From Ephydatia muelleri (taxonomy: Eukaryota; Porifera; Demospongiae; Spongillida; Spongillidae): a stretch of 64,000 bases of DNA. Under the pieces are notes generated by a model. The model did not search any database, was not told where the DNA came from, and saw only the letters and a program-made list of their open reading frames with translations. The stretch is from positions 6,836,939 through 6,900,938 of the forward strand of contig JABACO010000019.1 in the NCBI GenBank assembly GCA_013339895.1. The letters run 5' to 3'. The stretch's first letter is position 1; every line of letters starts with the position of its first letter. Made by a program: the position numbers and the translations under genes. Below, one piece after another: positions 1-9,709 of this stretch.

Positions 1-226
1 GTCAGTCGTAAGCAAGCAATCAGTCACTTTCTCAATAACACACTTCCATAAAAGCTTTGTGTATCAGTTTTGGGTCATTCCTTATTTGCACTTCAGAATG
101 AATGTGAAATTTCAGACACCATGAAGATATTCTCATGCACAGCTTAATGATAAATTACAATGTATTCACGGAGTGTTTGAAAGTCCATTGAAAACAGTAA
201 CTCATTATTAACTTTGACCCTTTCAT
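1..226. other. No gene seen
   Basis: AT-rich sequence without an open frame or recognisable repeat; it leads into the tandem array that begins near 228. Confidence 0.6.
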
Positions 227-879
227 TCACACTTTAACCTCTCCTGTTCAAAAAGGGGAGGGGCCTGGGGCGTGTCACATGCACAAACATGTCATGTGGG
301 CTGTGTGTGATGTCTGAGTAGAGCAGCCTCACCTGTATTTTGGTTTGTTTGGTTGGGGGCATGCAACTCTTAAAATTGTTCCTATGCATGCACACTTGAA
401 CTTCTCCTGTTCAAAAATGGGAGGGGCCAAGGGCGTGTCACATGCACAAGCATGTCATGTGGGCTGTGTGTGATGTCTGAGTAGTGCAGCCTCACCTGTA
501 TTTTGGTTTGTTTGGTTGGGGGCATGCAACTCTTAAAATTGTTCCCAAGTATGCACACTTGAACCTCTCCTGTTCAAAAATGGGAGGGGCCAAGGGCGTG
601 TCACATGCACAAGCATGTCATGTGGGCTGTGTGTGATGTCTGAGTAGTGCAGCCTCACCTGTATGTTGGTTTGTTTGGTTTGGGGGCATGCAACTCTTAA
701 AATTGTTCCCATGTATGCACACTTGAACCTCTCCTGTTCAAAAAGGGGAGGGGCCAAGGGCATGTCACATGCACAAGCATGTCAGTGGGCTGTGTATGAT
801 GTCTCAGTAGTGCAGCCTCACCTTTATTTTGGTTTGTTTGGTTGGGGGCATGCAACTCTTAAAATTGTTCCTATGCATG
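227..879. repeat. Tandem array, about 163-bp units (left part)
   Basis: Four units start near 228, 390, 554 and 717, each opening with a CACTTGAACCTCTCCTG-like stretch and ending near a shared CATGCAACTCTTAAAATTG segment. Copies differ by a few substitutions. Open frames here merely follow the repeat on both strands and are not genes. The array continues after the retrotransposon at 6129, so the retrotransposon landed inside it. Confidence 0.9.
876..879. repeat. Target-site duplication CATG, left copy
   Basis: The uninterrupted array reads TATGCATGCACAC (see 383-395). Here the sequence stops at CATG before the left LTR, and CATG recurs at 6125-6128 after the inverted LTR. A 4-bp duplication is within the range known for Ty3/Gypsy integrases. 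Confidence 0.85.
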
Positions 880-1014
880 TGTAGTGGCATAACCTGTATC
901 AAATGATTGACTAGTTATTGAACTATTAGCTGCATATAAATTTGGTGTATGCGCATGATTGAGAGAGTTGATGCAGTGAAGTTCTGATAATCACTTCACG
1001 CTGTGGGTTCTACA
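880..1014 (+). repeat. Left LTR (135 bp)
   Basis: Starts TGTAG and ends CTACA, a short inverted terminal pair. It contains CATATAAAT near 933, a possible TATA-type core promoter. It reads identical to 5818-5952. Confidence 0.92.
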
Positions 1015-1015
1015 T

Positions 1016-1033
1016 TGGTGTCAGAAGTGGGAT
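1016..1033 (+). other. Primer-binding site, tRNA-Leu
   Basis: TGGTGTCAGAAGTGGGAT begins 2 bp after the LTR and is complementary to the 3' end of animal tRNA-Leu with CCA added. The spacer at 5953-5989 contains the matching tRNA sense sequence, which independently supports the primer identity. It overlaps the first codon of the gag-pol frame. Confidence 0.88.
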
Positions 1034-4000
1034 GGTGGAGCCCATGGATATGGGACACTCGGCCGATAGCAGCGAGCTAATTTCACAAATACAAACGGTG
1101 AGAATGAGCTTACGGCCCCCTTCCCGTTTTACAGGAGGCACAGACCTCATTCTGTGGTTAAAGCGCTTCGAAATGTATGTTCGCAAAGTAAAAGTCGACG
1201 AGAGCCAATGGACAAGCGAACTACTTCCGTTGCTTGACGATGGACCCTTCAGGGTTGTATCGCAGCAGGGACTGGTCGACTCCGGTGACTATGCGGCTGT
1301 GACGAGGTGTCTTCGCGCTCAATACGCGCCGGAGGGAAACCATCTGGAGTGGCAGGCGAAGTTCCAAAGACGCGGTCAAAAGGCAGACGAGAACTTGGTG
1401 ACGTACGTTGGAGAACTGCGTGTGTTGGCAGACAAAGCATACCCTGGATGGTCAAACGACCAACGGCTACAATTGGTAAGGGACCAGTTTGTGCAAGGTT
1501 TGCGCTCTTCCACTGTGCAGCTGAGACTCATGAAAGAAATGCCAGAAACACTGGATGAAGCGCTAAAGTTGGCAATTCAACAGGAGTCGGTGGAAGCTGC
1601 GCAGAAGAGACTTAGCAGTGAGCGCGGGCATGGCTCGTCGTCGTTTGCGTCCAGCAGTATCGAGGATGCGGCAGCCGAAAACGGAATTGCAACAATGTCG
1701 GTCCAACAGCTAAGGAAACAGGCTCAGGATTCCGAGAGAATTGTTCAGGACCTTAGAAAACAAATACAAGAGCTGAATGGACGGCTGTCTGGCAAGGAGA
1801 AACCTACCGTTGCAGACCAGCCACCACAATCTTCTGCCTTTTCCAGACAGCAATGGTCTGCAGCAATTACATGTTGGAACTGCAGGGAGCAAGGTCATAT
1901 TCGGCGCAACTGCCCTCACAAACGGAGTGGGCGTAAGAAGGGTCCCTGGCAGATTTCAGCCGTAAGTTCCACGTTAATGGTAGAAGGTAGTATAGAGGGT
2001 CGCATCACTAGAATGCTGGTAGACACGGGTTCTGCCGTGACGTTAGTGAGAGAGGATGTTGTAAGGGATGTTAAATTTGGAAACTCGCTTAAATTGGAGG
2101 TGCCTGCCAATTCAGTCGTGGCAGCAAATGGGGAGAAATTGGACATTAGTGGGCAGTGCACAATGAGCATAAAAGTTGGAGCATTGTCACAGCAGCATCT
2201 AGTTCTGGTAGCAAGGAATTTAAACCAGGAATGCCTTCTTGGGGCGGATTTTTTGATAAAGCGGGGTTGTATTGTTGACCTTCAACAGCACGTTTTGCTG
2301 ACACAGGAAGGCCTAGTGCAATTTGTGTCAGGCCCTGAACGCAGTGCACAATGCTCCCCAGTTTGTTTTGTGACTTCATCTGAAACCCTAAATGTCCCTC
2401 CATATTGTCAAATGTGCCTTCCTGCGAAGGTGTCACAAAATGCAGGTCGTTGCACGAGCAACTCCAGTGCTCTCCTGGTGGAACCAGTGTGGCGGTTTAT
2501 GGACCAGCATGGTCTCATGGTGGCTCACTCCATCATTGATGCTGCTGCTACACACACAATGGTCCAGGTTCTTAACCCCGGCTTTGCACCCGTTACAGTG
2601 TACAAGGATGAGATAATGGGTATGTTAAAACCTATTCAGGATCCTGCTGATTGTGCATCAGTACAATACCCTGTCTGTAAGCAATCCACTTGGTCTGTGC
2701 AGCACTCCATACAGCAGATGACAGACAGTCTGGCTCCTGATGTTCGAGAGAAAGTGGCTGACTTGCTCTGGCAGTTCCAAGATGTCATTGCTTTGGATGA
2801 CAGTGACCTGGGTCGTACCCGATTGACATCTCATCAAATCAACACAGGGGATACACAACCAGTCCGCCAGCAGGCGAGGAGGCTACCCTTTCATCAGCAA
2901 CAGGAAGTACGTGGGTTACTTGATGACATGCTTTCCCAAGGTATCATTGAGCCTAGTTGTGGGCCATGGGCATCGCCCATTGTTTTAGCAAAGAAAAAAG
3001 ATGGCACAACTAAATTTTGCGTTGATTTTCGTCGTCTTAATGACTGTACACGTAAGGATGCCCAGCCACTTCCTAGGATAGATGATACACTTGATGCTTT
3101 AGGGGGTGCCCAATACTTTTCAACACTAGATTTAGCTAGCGGCTACTGGCAAGTAGAAGTTGATAGTAGGGATAGAGAGAAGACAGCATTTGTAACTCCA
3201 TTTGGACTATTCCAGTTTCGTGTCATGCCTTTTGGCTTGTGTAACGCGCCCGCCACCTTTCAGCGGCTGATGGAGCGAGTACTGGCTGGCCTTCACTGGA
3301 TGACGTGCCTAGTGTATCTTGACGACATTATTATTTTTAGCAGGTCAGTCGAAACACATGTCAAGCAGTTGAAAGAGGTCCTGGAACGTCTGAAGATTGC
3401 GGGGTTGAAGATCCGGCCTAAGAAGTGCCATTTGTTGCAAACCAGTGTGCAGTACCTTGGCCATGTCATATCCGCGGAGGGCATACGGACTGACCCGCAG
3501 AAAGTTGCATGTGTTTCCAACTGGCCAGTACCGAGAACTTCGAAAGAGCTCCAAAGTTTTCTTGGACTCGCTTCGTACTACAGACATTTTGTGAAAGACT
3601 TTGCTCATATAGCAAGCCCTTTGCATGCTTTGACAGAGAAAGGGAGAGAGTGGGTGTGGTCAAAGGAATGCAATGATGCTTTCTTTGATCTGAAGAAGCG
3701 CCTTGTATCCTCCCCGATACTCACCTTACCTGATTTCAGTTTACCCTTTGTGCTAGATACAGATGCCAGCGGGGATGGCTTGGGTGCAGTACTCGCCCAG
3801 AATGTTGATGGGGTTGAAAGAGTGGTGGCATATGCTAGCAGGGCTTTGAGCCGAACTGAAAAGAAGTATTGTGCTACGAGGCGGGAAATGTTGGCTCTGG
3901 TGTGGGCTGCTCGTCATTTCCGGCCATACCTCTACGGAAGAAAGTTTACCTTACGCACAGATCATCACTGTTTACAATGGTTACATAATTTTAAGGAGCC

Positions 4001-5777
4001 GGAGGGTCAAGTGGCTCGCTGGTTGGAGGTGTTATCTGAATATGATTACACCGTTATACACCGCGTAGGTAAGCAGCACACTAATGCTGATGCGTTGTCC
4101 CGTGGCAGGTGCGTGCAGTGTGGATTGGAGAAAAAGGAAGAGGAGAGGGAAGAAGCTAACAGTTGTGATGCAGTGTCACACCTGATGCTGCCAACATGGA
4201 CGGAAGAGGAGATAAAGTCTTTTCAGAGTGCTGATCCTGACATACACCAGATGGTCTACTGGCTGGAAACTGATGCCACTCCTACAGGATGCCCCGAGGA
4301 TGCTTCATGGAGGCTTGCATCCCTGTGGGTGCAAAGGCGGTATCTGACCTTGCAGCATGGGGTGTTGTATCGTTGTTGGGAGGACATACCAGGGGGTGGT
4401 ACTGGTAGACACCTTCAACTGGTCTTGCCTGCAAAATTGGTGAATGGGGTATTGGAAGGCCTCCACAATACGTTGGTAGGGGGACATATGGGGGAGAGGA
4501 AAACGTTAGAAAAAGTTCGTGCCCGTTTTTATTGGCCGGGTCAGAGGAAAGAGATAGAACAATGGTGCAGGAATTGTAATGTTTGTCTCTCCAGGAAATC
4601 TCCATCTCACAAGGCTAGAGCTCCAATGGAAATCAGTCAAACACTGCGACCCATGCAGAGGGTTGCTATGGACATCCTTGGCCCGCTCCCAGAAACCCTC
4701 AGAGGTAACAAGTATATCTTGGTGGTTGGGGAGTACTTCACCAAATGGAAGGAGGCATTTCCATTGAAAGATACTGAGGCACTAACCATTGCCAAAGTGT
4801 TTGTAAATGAATTTGTGTGTAGATTTGGGGTTCCAGATTCCCTGCACACAGACCAAGGGAGAAACTTTGAAGCCAAGGTCCTGAAAGAAGTATGCCAGCT
4901 GTTGGGTGTCAAGAAGACACGGACAACTCCTTACCATCCCCAAAGTGATGGACTAGTCGAAAGGTTCAATAGAACTTTGTTAGACATGTTAAGTATGGCT
5001 GTAAAGGATGATGAGCGTGATTGGGACCTCCTCCTCCCTACCTTGTTGTTTGCATATCGCACCAGTCGCCATGTTACAACTGGGGTCACACCCTTTGAAC
5101 TTATGTATGGTCGTGATGCCCGCTTACCTGAAGATGTATTGTTCTCTATTCCAGCCACAGCTGAGGACCCCATTCAGTATGCTGATGTGCTCAAGAATCG
5201 ATTGCAGTTGGCTTATAAACGAGTCAATCAGCACATGGCGGTGCAGCAAGGACATCAGAAGGAGTCGTACGATGCTGACGTCAGAGGGGACCCATACTGT
5301 ATTAATGATCTTGTTTTTCTACACAATCCAGCAGTCCGCAGGGGTTTTTCAAAGAAGCTGCACAGACCTTGGCAGGGGCCTTTCAAAGTGGTTAAGGTCC
5401 TCGGACCTTCCATCTACAGGATTGTGGACTGTACTAATCCCCGAAGGCGTAAAGTGGTACACTTCAACCGGTTGAAGCCTGCACCTTCGCACAGCACTGC
5501 AGAGGAAGAGGATGAGTACTATGATGTAATTGTTCACAGTGTGCCACCTGCTGACACAGATCGTCAAGCCACCATATTGGAGGTACCGAGGCAGCACCAA
5601 TTGGAACATCCAGTACCCAAGATTGAGCAACCAGCAGTTGTACCCAGAGTTCCTCCACCAGCAGTGGAAGGTGCCCCAGCACTGAGGCGCTCTAACAGGA
5701 TAAGCAGGCCTCCTGTACGTTATGGAGACCCCGTGGTACTGCCAGACACTTTGGATACTCCTGAAATCTTCGAATGA
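1032..5777 (+). CDS. Gag-Pol polyprotein of the Ty3/Gypsy element
   Basis: A single open frame of 1,581 residues. The Gag-like N-terminal part ends in one CCHC zinc knuckle (CWNCREQGHIRRNC, residues about 281-294). A retropepsin-type protease follows with DTGS near residue 331, then reverse transcriptase with YLDD near 761, RNase H (TDASGDGLGAVL), an HHCC zinc domain and a DDE integrase (aspartates near 1214 and 1272, glutamate near 1309), and a GPY/F-type stretch (WQGPF) near 1450. The order protease, RT, RNase H, integrase defines the Ty3/Gypsy group. I see no chromodomain. Gag and Pol share one frame, so no programmed frameshift is needed. There is no sign of an env gene. Confidence 0.95.
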   Translation: MVEPMDMGHSADSSELISQIQTVRMSLRPPSRFTGGTDLILWLKRFEMYVRKVKVDESQWTSELLPLLDDGPFRVVSQQGLVDSGDYAAVTRCLRAQYAPEGNHLEWQAKFQRRGQKADENLVTYVGELRVLADKAYPGWSNDQRLQLVRDQFVQGLRSSTVQLRLMKEMPETLDEALKLAIQQESVEAAQKRLSSERGHGSSSFASSSIEDAAAENGIATMSVQQLRKQAQDSERIVQDLRKQIQELNGRLSGKEKPTVADQPPQSSAFSRQQWSAAITCWNCREQGHIRRNCPHKRSGRKKGPWQISAVSSTLMVEGSIEGRITRMLVDTGSAVTLVREDVVRDVKFGNSLKLEVPANSVVAANGEKLDISGQCTMSIKVGALSQQHLVLVARNLNQECLLGADFLIKRGCIVDLQQHVLLTQEGLVQFVSGPERSAQCSPVCFVTSSETLNVPPYCQMCLPAKVSQNAGRCTSNSSALLVEPVWRFMDQHGLMVAHSIIDAAATHTMVQVLNPGFAPVTVYKDEIMGMLKPIQDPADCASVQYPVCKQSTWSVQHSIQQMTDSLAPDVREKVADLLWQFQDVIALDDSDLGRTRLTSHQINTGDTQPVRQQARRLPFHQQQEVRGLLDDMLSQGIIEPSCGPWASPIVLAKKKDGTTKFCVDFRRLNDCTRKDAQPLPRIDDTLDALGGAQYFSTLDLASGYWQVEVDSRDREKTAFVTPFGLFQFRVMPFGLCNAPATFQRLMERVLAGLHWMTCLVYLDDIIIFSRSVETHVKQLKEVLERLKIAGLKIRPKKCHLLQTSVQYLGHVISAEGIRTDPQKVACVSNWPVPRTSKELQSFLGLASYYRHFVKDFAHIASPLHALTEKGREWVWSKECNDAFFDLKKRLVSSPILTLPDFSLPFVLDTDASGDGLGAVLAQNVDGVERVVAYASRALSRTEKKYCATRREMLALVWAARHFRPYLYGRKFTLRTDHHCLQWLHNFKEPEGQVARWLEVLSEYDYTVIHRVGKQHTNADALSRGRCVQCGLEKKEEEREEANSCDAVSHLMLPTWTEEEIKSFQSADPDIHQMVYWLETDATPTGCPEDASWRLASLWVQRRYLTLQHGVLYRCWEDIPGGGTGRHLQLVLPAKLVNGVLEGLHNTLVGGHMGERKTLEKVRARFYWPGQRKEIEQWCRNCNVCLSRKSPSHKARAPMEISQTLRPMQRVAMDILGPLPETLRGNKYILVVGEYFTKWKEAFPLKDTEALTIAKVFVNEFVCRFGVPDSLHTDQGRNFEAKVLKEVCQLLGVKKTRTTPYHPQSDGLVERFNRTLLDMLSMAVKDDERDWDLLLPTLLFAYRTSRHVTTGVTPFELMYGRDARLPEDVLFSIPATAEDPIQYADVLKNRLQLAYKRVNQHMAVQQGHQKESYDADVRGDPYCINDLVFLHNPAVRRGFSKKLHRPWQGPFKVVKVLGPSIYRIVDCTNPRRRKVVHFNRLKPAPSHSTAEEEDEYYDVIVHSVPPADTDRQATILEVPRQHQLEHPVPKIEQPAVVPRVPPPAVEGAPALRRSNRISRPPVRYGDPVVLPDTLDTPEIFE

Positions 5778-5801
5778 GAACTAGAGTGGAGGACCACTCT
5801 T

Positions 5802-5817
5802 GGAAGAGAGGGAGTAG
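5802..5817 (+). other. Polypurine tract
   Basis: A purine-rich run (GGAAGAGAGGGAGTAG) lies directly before the right LTR, the usual position of the plus-strand primer in LTR elements. Confidence 0.8.
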
Positions 5818-5952
5818 TGTAGTGGCATAACCTGTATCAAATGATTGACTAGTTATTGAACTATTAGCTGCATATAAATTTGGTGTATGCGCATGATTGA
5901 GAGAGTTGATGCAGTGAAGTTCTGATAATCACTTCACGCTGTGGGTTCTACA
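5818..5952 (+). repeat. Second direct LTR (135 bp)
   Basis: Same length and, as far as I can read, the same sequence as 880-1014. It is followed not by host DNA but by the tRNA-derived spacer and an inverted LTR. Confidence 0.92.
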
Positions 5953-5989
5953 TTGTAGGCGTGGGTTCAAATCCCACTTCTGACACCAA
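5953..5989 (+). other. Copied 3' end of tRNA-Leu between two LTRs
   Basis: The spacer contains GTGGGTTCAAATCCCAC, a T arm with 5-bp stem and 7-base loop, directly followed by TTCTGACACCA, an acceptor strand, discriminator and CCA tail. CCA is not genomically encoded in animal tRNA genes, so this is a copy of a mature tRNA rather than a tRNA gene. Read on the minus strand it is the primer-binding site of the inverted LTR extended about 17 bases further into the tRNA. The D and anticodon arms are absent. Confidence 0.88.
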
Positions 5990-6124
5990 TGTAGAACCCA
6001 CAGCGTGAAGTGATTATCAGAACTTCACTGCATCAACTCTCTCAATCATGCGCATACACCAAATTTATATGCAGCTAATAGTTCAATAACTAGTCAATCA
6101 TTTGATACAGGTTATGCCACTACA
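5990..6124 (-). repeat. Third LTR, inverted
   Basis: Exact-looking reverse complement of the other two LTRs, 135 bp, forming the outer right end of the inserted molecule next to CATG (6125-6128). Confidence 0.93.
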
Positions 6125-6690
6125 CATGCACACTTGAACCTAACCTGTTCAAAAAGGGGAGGGGCCAAGGGCGTGCCACTAGCATAGGCATGTCATGTGG
6201 GCTGTGTGTGATGTTTGAGTAGTGCAGCCTCACCTGTATTTTGGTTTGTTTGGTTGGGGGCATGCAACTCTTAAAATTGTTCCCACTTGAACCTCTCCTG
6301 TTCAAAAAGGGGAGGGGCCAAGGGCGTGTCACATGCACAAATATGTCATGTGGGCTGTGTGTGATGTCTGAGTAGTGCAGCCTCACCTTTATTTTGGTTT
6401 GTTTGGTTGGGGGCATGCAACTCTTAAAATTGTTCCTATGCATGCACACTTGAACCTCTCCTGTTCAAAAAGGGGAGGGGCCAAGGGCGTGTCACATGCA
6501 CAATCATGTCATGTGGGCTGTGTGTGATGTCTCAGTAGTGCAGCCTCACCTGTATTTTGATTTATTTGGTTGGGGGCATGCAACTCTTAAAACTGTCCTC
6601 ATGAATGCACACTTGAGCCTCTCCTGTCCATAAAGAGGAAGGTCTATGACATGGCACAAACACAGGCATGTCATGTGTAGAGTAGCATCG
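6125..6690. repeat. Tandem array, right part
   Basis: Continuation of the 163-bp array with units starting near 6127, 6286, 6444 and 6609; the last is diverged and fades into unique DNA. It opens with CATG, the second copy of the target duplication. Confidence 0.88.
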
Positions 6691-7690
6691 TTCTGTTGCA
6701 GTAACGATTTGCAGAAAGAGTCTAAGTGTCAGATCTTTTTCAACAGCAGCGTATCTGACGATATTAATGACGCAATGCGGCCGTGCGGCCAAAGTATACG
6801 TGGTAATTGGTATGGAATGTGCGGCAAAGAAATGTCGGGCTAACTTCTAAGCGGTCAATAGGGGGCCCCAGAAGCTAGCTTAGATGTGGCAAAATTTAGA
6901 AGCCTCGGGTTGATATGACGATGTCAACTTCCACATCGTCACGATGGAAATTCCCCGCTTGCGTTACAATTTTGAGGGCACGAGACGGAGTTTCAATATG
7001 GAATACTTCTTCCTATTATGGAAGCCGATTTTTAAATTGGAAGACCTAGTTTTCAATACATATTATAGTTCTTCGATGTACTAACTATGTGTTTCTCTCT
7101 TGGCAAAATAGGAAATCGTTAAGGTATTGACACAAATGGTCATAGAATTTGTAATGAGAAAACGCATTGACTACGGACAATGTTATGACAATCCTAGGGA
7201 AGCGTAACCTTAAATAGGAAAAATACGGCGACCCCACTAAAAATCATGGCAAATGTAGTGTACTAACAATCCCTCTTGGCAAAAGCTGAGAAAAATCTGG
7301 TGTGCTTGGTATTTAAGGACCCCATACATGTCTATGGGAAAATATTCGCTGATTCGCAAACCGCGAATTTCCCTTTGACCGCTCATTTCTGGATATGCGC
7401 CATGCATTATTGCATGTTTTTTGTTGCGCCCATTCTCAACCCCGCCTTAATCAATTAAAGCTATAGACGCCACGGTATAAACCAAGGAACCAATCCTATG
7501 GGTACATGGTCATGCAAAGGATCAATCCTATGGGGACACGATGTATGTACTGAGACCAATGTACAAAGGATAAAAGCTATGGGGACATGATGCACGGGTT
7601 GCTGAAAAGTATAATGGTAGACCTACTCCGCGTTGGACAGACGATATATAAACTAATAGTATCCCAATCAAGTCAAGATCCTTGTATTGT
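6690..7690. other. No gene seen
   Basis: Unique-looking sequence with only short open frames. A weak direct repeat (AAAGGATCAATCCTATGGGG at 7516 and a related copy near 7556) is the only structure noted. Confidence 0.5.
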
Positions 7691-7714
7691 TCCACTAACG
7701 TGCGTTCTGTCACC

Positions 7715-7912
7715 GGAATTTTGGTCCTGAAAATTTGGGTCCGGGCGGACCAAAATTTCCAACGAATTTTGGTCCGCCCGGACCGATATTACCGGAAATA
7801 ATGGTCCGCGTTGGAAATATTGGTCCGTTAACTGGCGTATATATATGTATGTACCAAAATTTCCAGCCGTGAGTTTTACCGGAAATAATGGTCTGCCGCG
7901 GAAAGTGTCAAT
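7715..7912. repeat. Cluster of GGTCCG/CGGACC inverted motifs
   Basis: GGTCCGGGCGGACCAAAATT and its near complement AATTTTGGTCCGCCCGGACC face each other at about 7739-7786. Related ACCGGAAATAATGGTC motifs occur at 7792 and 7879. It may be a decayed inverted-repeat element; no clear ends or target duplication were found. Confidence 0.55.
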
Positions 7913-8294
7913 GCAAGTACATGCAAATATTTTGAAAAGTAATTGATACATTCATCACATGAAACCAGAGTAATAACAGAATATGAAACCAGAGTACAAT
8001 AGATTACGTTGAGTACTAAACTGATCGGCAGCAGGCATCCTGCAAGAGCAGAATATTTTAAACACCTCTTGACGCACCACCTGTGATCTTTGTCGTCGTA
8101 CTGCGGCAAAATATTTCCTTGCTCTAGTCCCTCTATTAAGTGCTGTCTCATTGTGGATTGGACAAACTTAACGGGATGAAGGATCTTTGCCAAAGCAAGT
8201 TTCACAGGCAAAGGCTATTGCAAATAAACCACAGTCCTGCGAACCCTTTTGGTACTGAACATTCACGTTCCGGACTGTGATTTGCTTTCCCGCA

Positions 8295-8480
8295 GCACTG
8301 CGCCACAGCATTTAGTATGCAGAGTTGTGCAGAGTCTGCATACCAACCATATGCAGATGAGTATCGTTGAAGTGTTCATATGCAGACGTCTGCATATGAA
8401 CACTTCAATGATACCCGTCTGCATATGGTTGATATGCAGACTCTGCACAGCTCTGCATACTAAATGCTGTGGCGCAGTGC
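8295..8480. repeat. 186-bp near-perfect palindrome
   Basis: Two arms of 93 bp meet without spacer at GCAGAC|GTCTGC (centre 8387/8388), with only a few mismatches. The transcript of either strand would fold into one long hairpin. No target duplication was recognised. The mirrored open frames on both strands are by-products of the palindrome. Confidence 0.9.
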
Positions 8481-8567
8481 AGAATGCATTAAATCAGCAA
8501 TAATTTGTTTCAAAGTTTCAGTTAATGTGCCATTCAACATGCACTGTTAAAAAAGTCGGACACTCGG

Positions 8568-8614
8568 CAATCCAAATGTATTTCAATCCCGTGGATTGAA
8601 ATACATTTGGATTG
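8568..8614. repeat. Perfect 22-bp inverted repeat
   Basis: CAATCCAAATGTATTTCAAT leads into a 3-base loop and its exact complement. Further CAATCC/GGATTG motifs follow up to 8700, so it may be the end of a small foldback element. Confidence 0.8.
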
Positions 8615-8699
8615 GTAAACAATCCAAATATTTAACACATTAGCGTTGGATTGAAAAACAATCCTACGATTTTGGATTGAAATAATTTGGATTGATGTT

Positions 8700-9680
8700 T
8701 ATGCCTTAGTAATTATTTTTGACTTTTGATATAGTGCCACGCATTTCAAGACTTTGATTTGATATTGGATCCGCTCATTTCAAGTGGTATTAACGTAAGG
8801 ATTCGGATAATTACAAAGTGTTCCCCCCCCCCCCCCCCATACCAGTGGCCCTGATTTATTCCTACGGTTCTACCCTTTCTCTCCTTTCTACACTCACACA
8901 TACCCCATACATAAATATTATTCATGAGTATATACAATCATGTAGAATAAATAATTGATGAATAAATAAATGAGTCAGTCTTTTCCTCACAAAGACTACT
9001 TTGAAGTTATTACCGGTTCCACTTCCAGCTTATACTATTGGTGTGGAATGTAGTGAAAATTTTACTCACACTTAAACAAACTCACAATATAGCCGTAATT
9101 TTCATCCAGGTCAGGGGCAAAATGTACCCTCTGACATGAAGCAACTCATCAAACAAACTGTTTACAGCAACTATATGTGCTTACCTTTTTGGGAGGGGTG
9201 GGTGGGGGCGGTGGTACATCTAAATTATAAGGGTGAGAACACAGCAATACTTGACTCAGTACAAAAATCATACGGAACACTCAAAAAGCACCTTATAGTT
9301 GTCAGCCCCTGGCAGCAATTACCATTAATTTCGTAATTGTCGTGGGGTTTCTATAAGGACTTGTGTTTTGTCAAGCACACAGCCAATAAATTTGTGACGT
9401 AAGGTCCGTTACATATCCAGGCCATTGTGGGCGTGTAAACAAATACACGTGACCCTATATAAACGTCATAAGAAACATATTATTGCAAAAAAAAAAAGAA
9501 ACATATGAACGTCACGTGAGCGCCCACATTTCTAATGGTTCACTATGAAAGTACGTGGTGCGTCATACTTAATATACTTAGTATACTTAGTATACTCTAT
9601 AGTTTTCAGATATTGAAGCCAATGCTTCTGCCTTCACAGTCCATCTAGTAGGACACAAAACACGAATGCCAGGACTATCA
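8700..9680. other. No gene seen
   Basis: AT-rich sequence with an 18-base C run near 8823 and a short TATACTTAG repeat near 9576. No supported coding region. Confidence 0.5.
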
Positions 9681-9709
9681 TTAGAGATGTCATCCTTAAA
9701 AGTTCACTC

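Larger units (their letters stand above)
880..6124 (+). mobile_element. Ty3/Gypsy LTR retrotransposon with an extra inverted LTR
   Basis: The order is LTR (880-1014), primer-binding site, one gag-pol frame (1032-5777), polypurine tract, LTR (5818-5952), a 37-bp spacer holding a tRNA-Leu 3' end, and a third LTR in reverse orientation (5990-6124). All three 135-bp LTRs look identical by eye, so the insertion is very recent. The outer ends are TGTAGTGG and its complement CCACTACA, flanked by the 4-bp direct repeat CATG; the whole composite, including the inverted LTR, therefore seems to have integrated as one molecule. The element looks whole. Confidence 0.93.

Noticed and set aside
227-879. Small genes on both strands of the 163-bp array
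   Set aside because: The frames restate the repeat unit and are interrupted between units; no codon preference or motif.
5953-5989. A tRNA-Leu gene
   Set aside because: Only the T arm and acceptor 3' end with CCA are present; D arm, anticodon arm and 5' acceptor strand are missing, and the position between two LTRs explains it as a primer copy.
8249-8503. Paired 61- and 84-residue proteins with the same sequence on opposite strands
   Set aside because: A direct consequence of the 186-bp palindrome.
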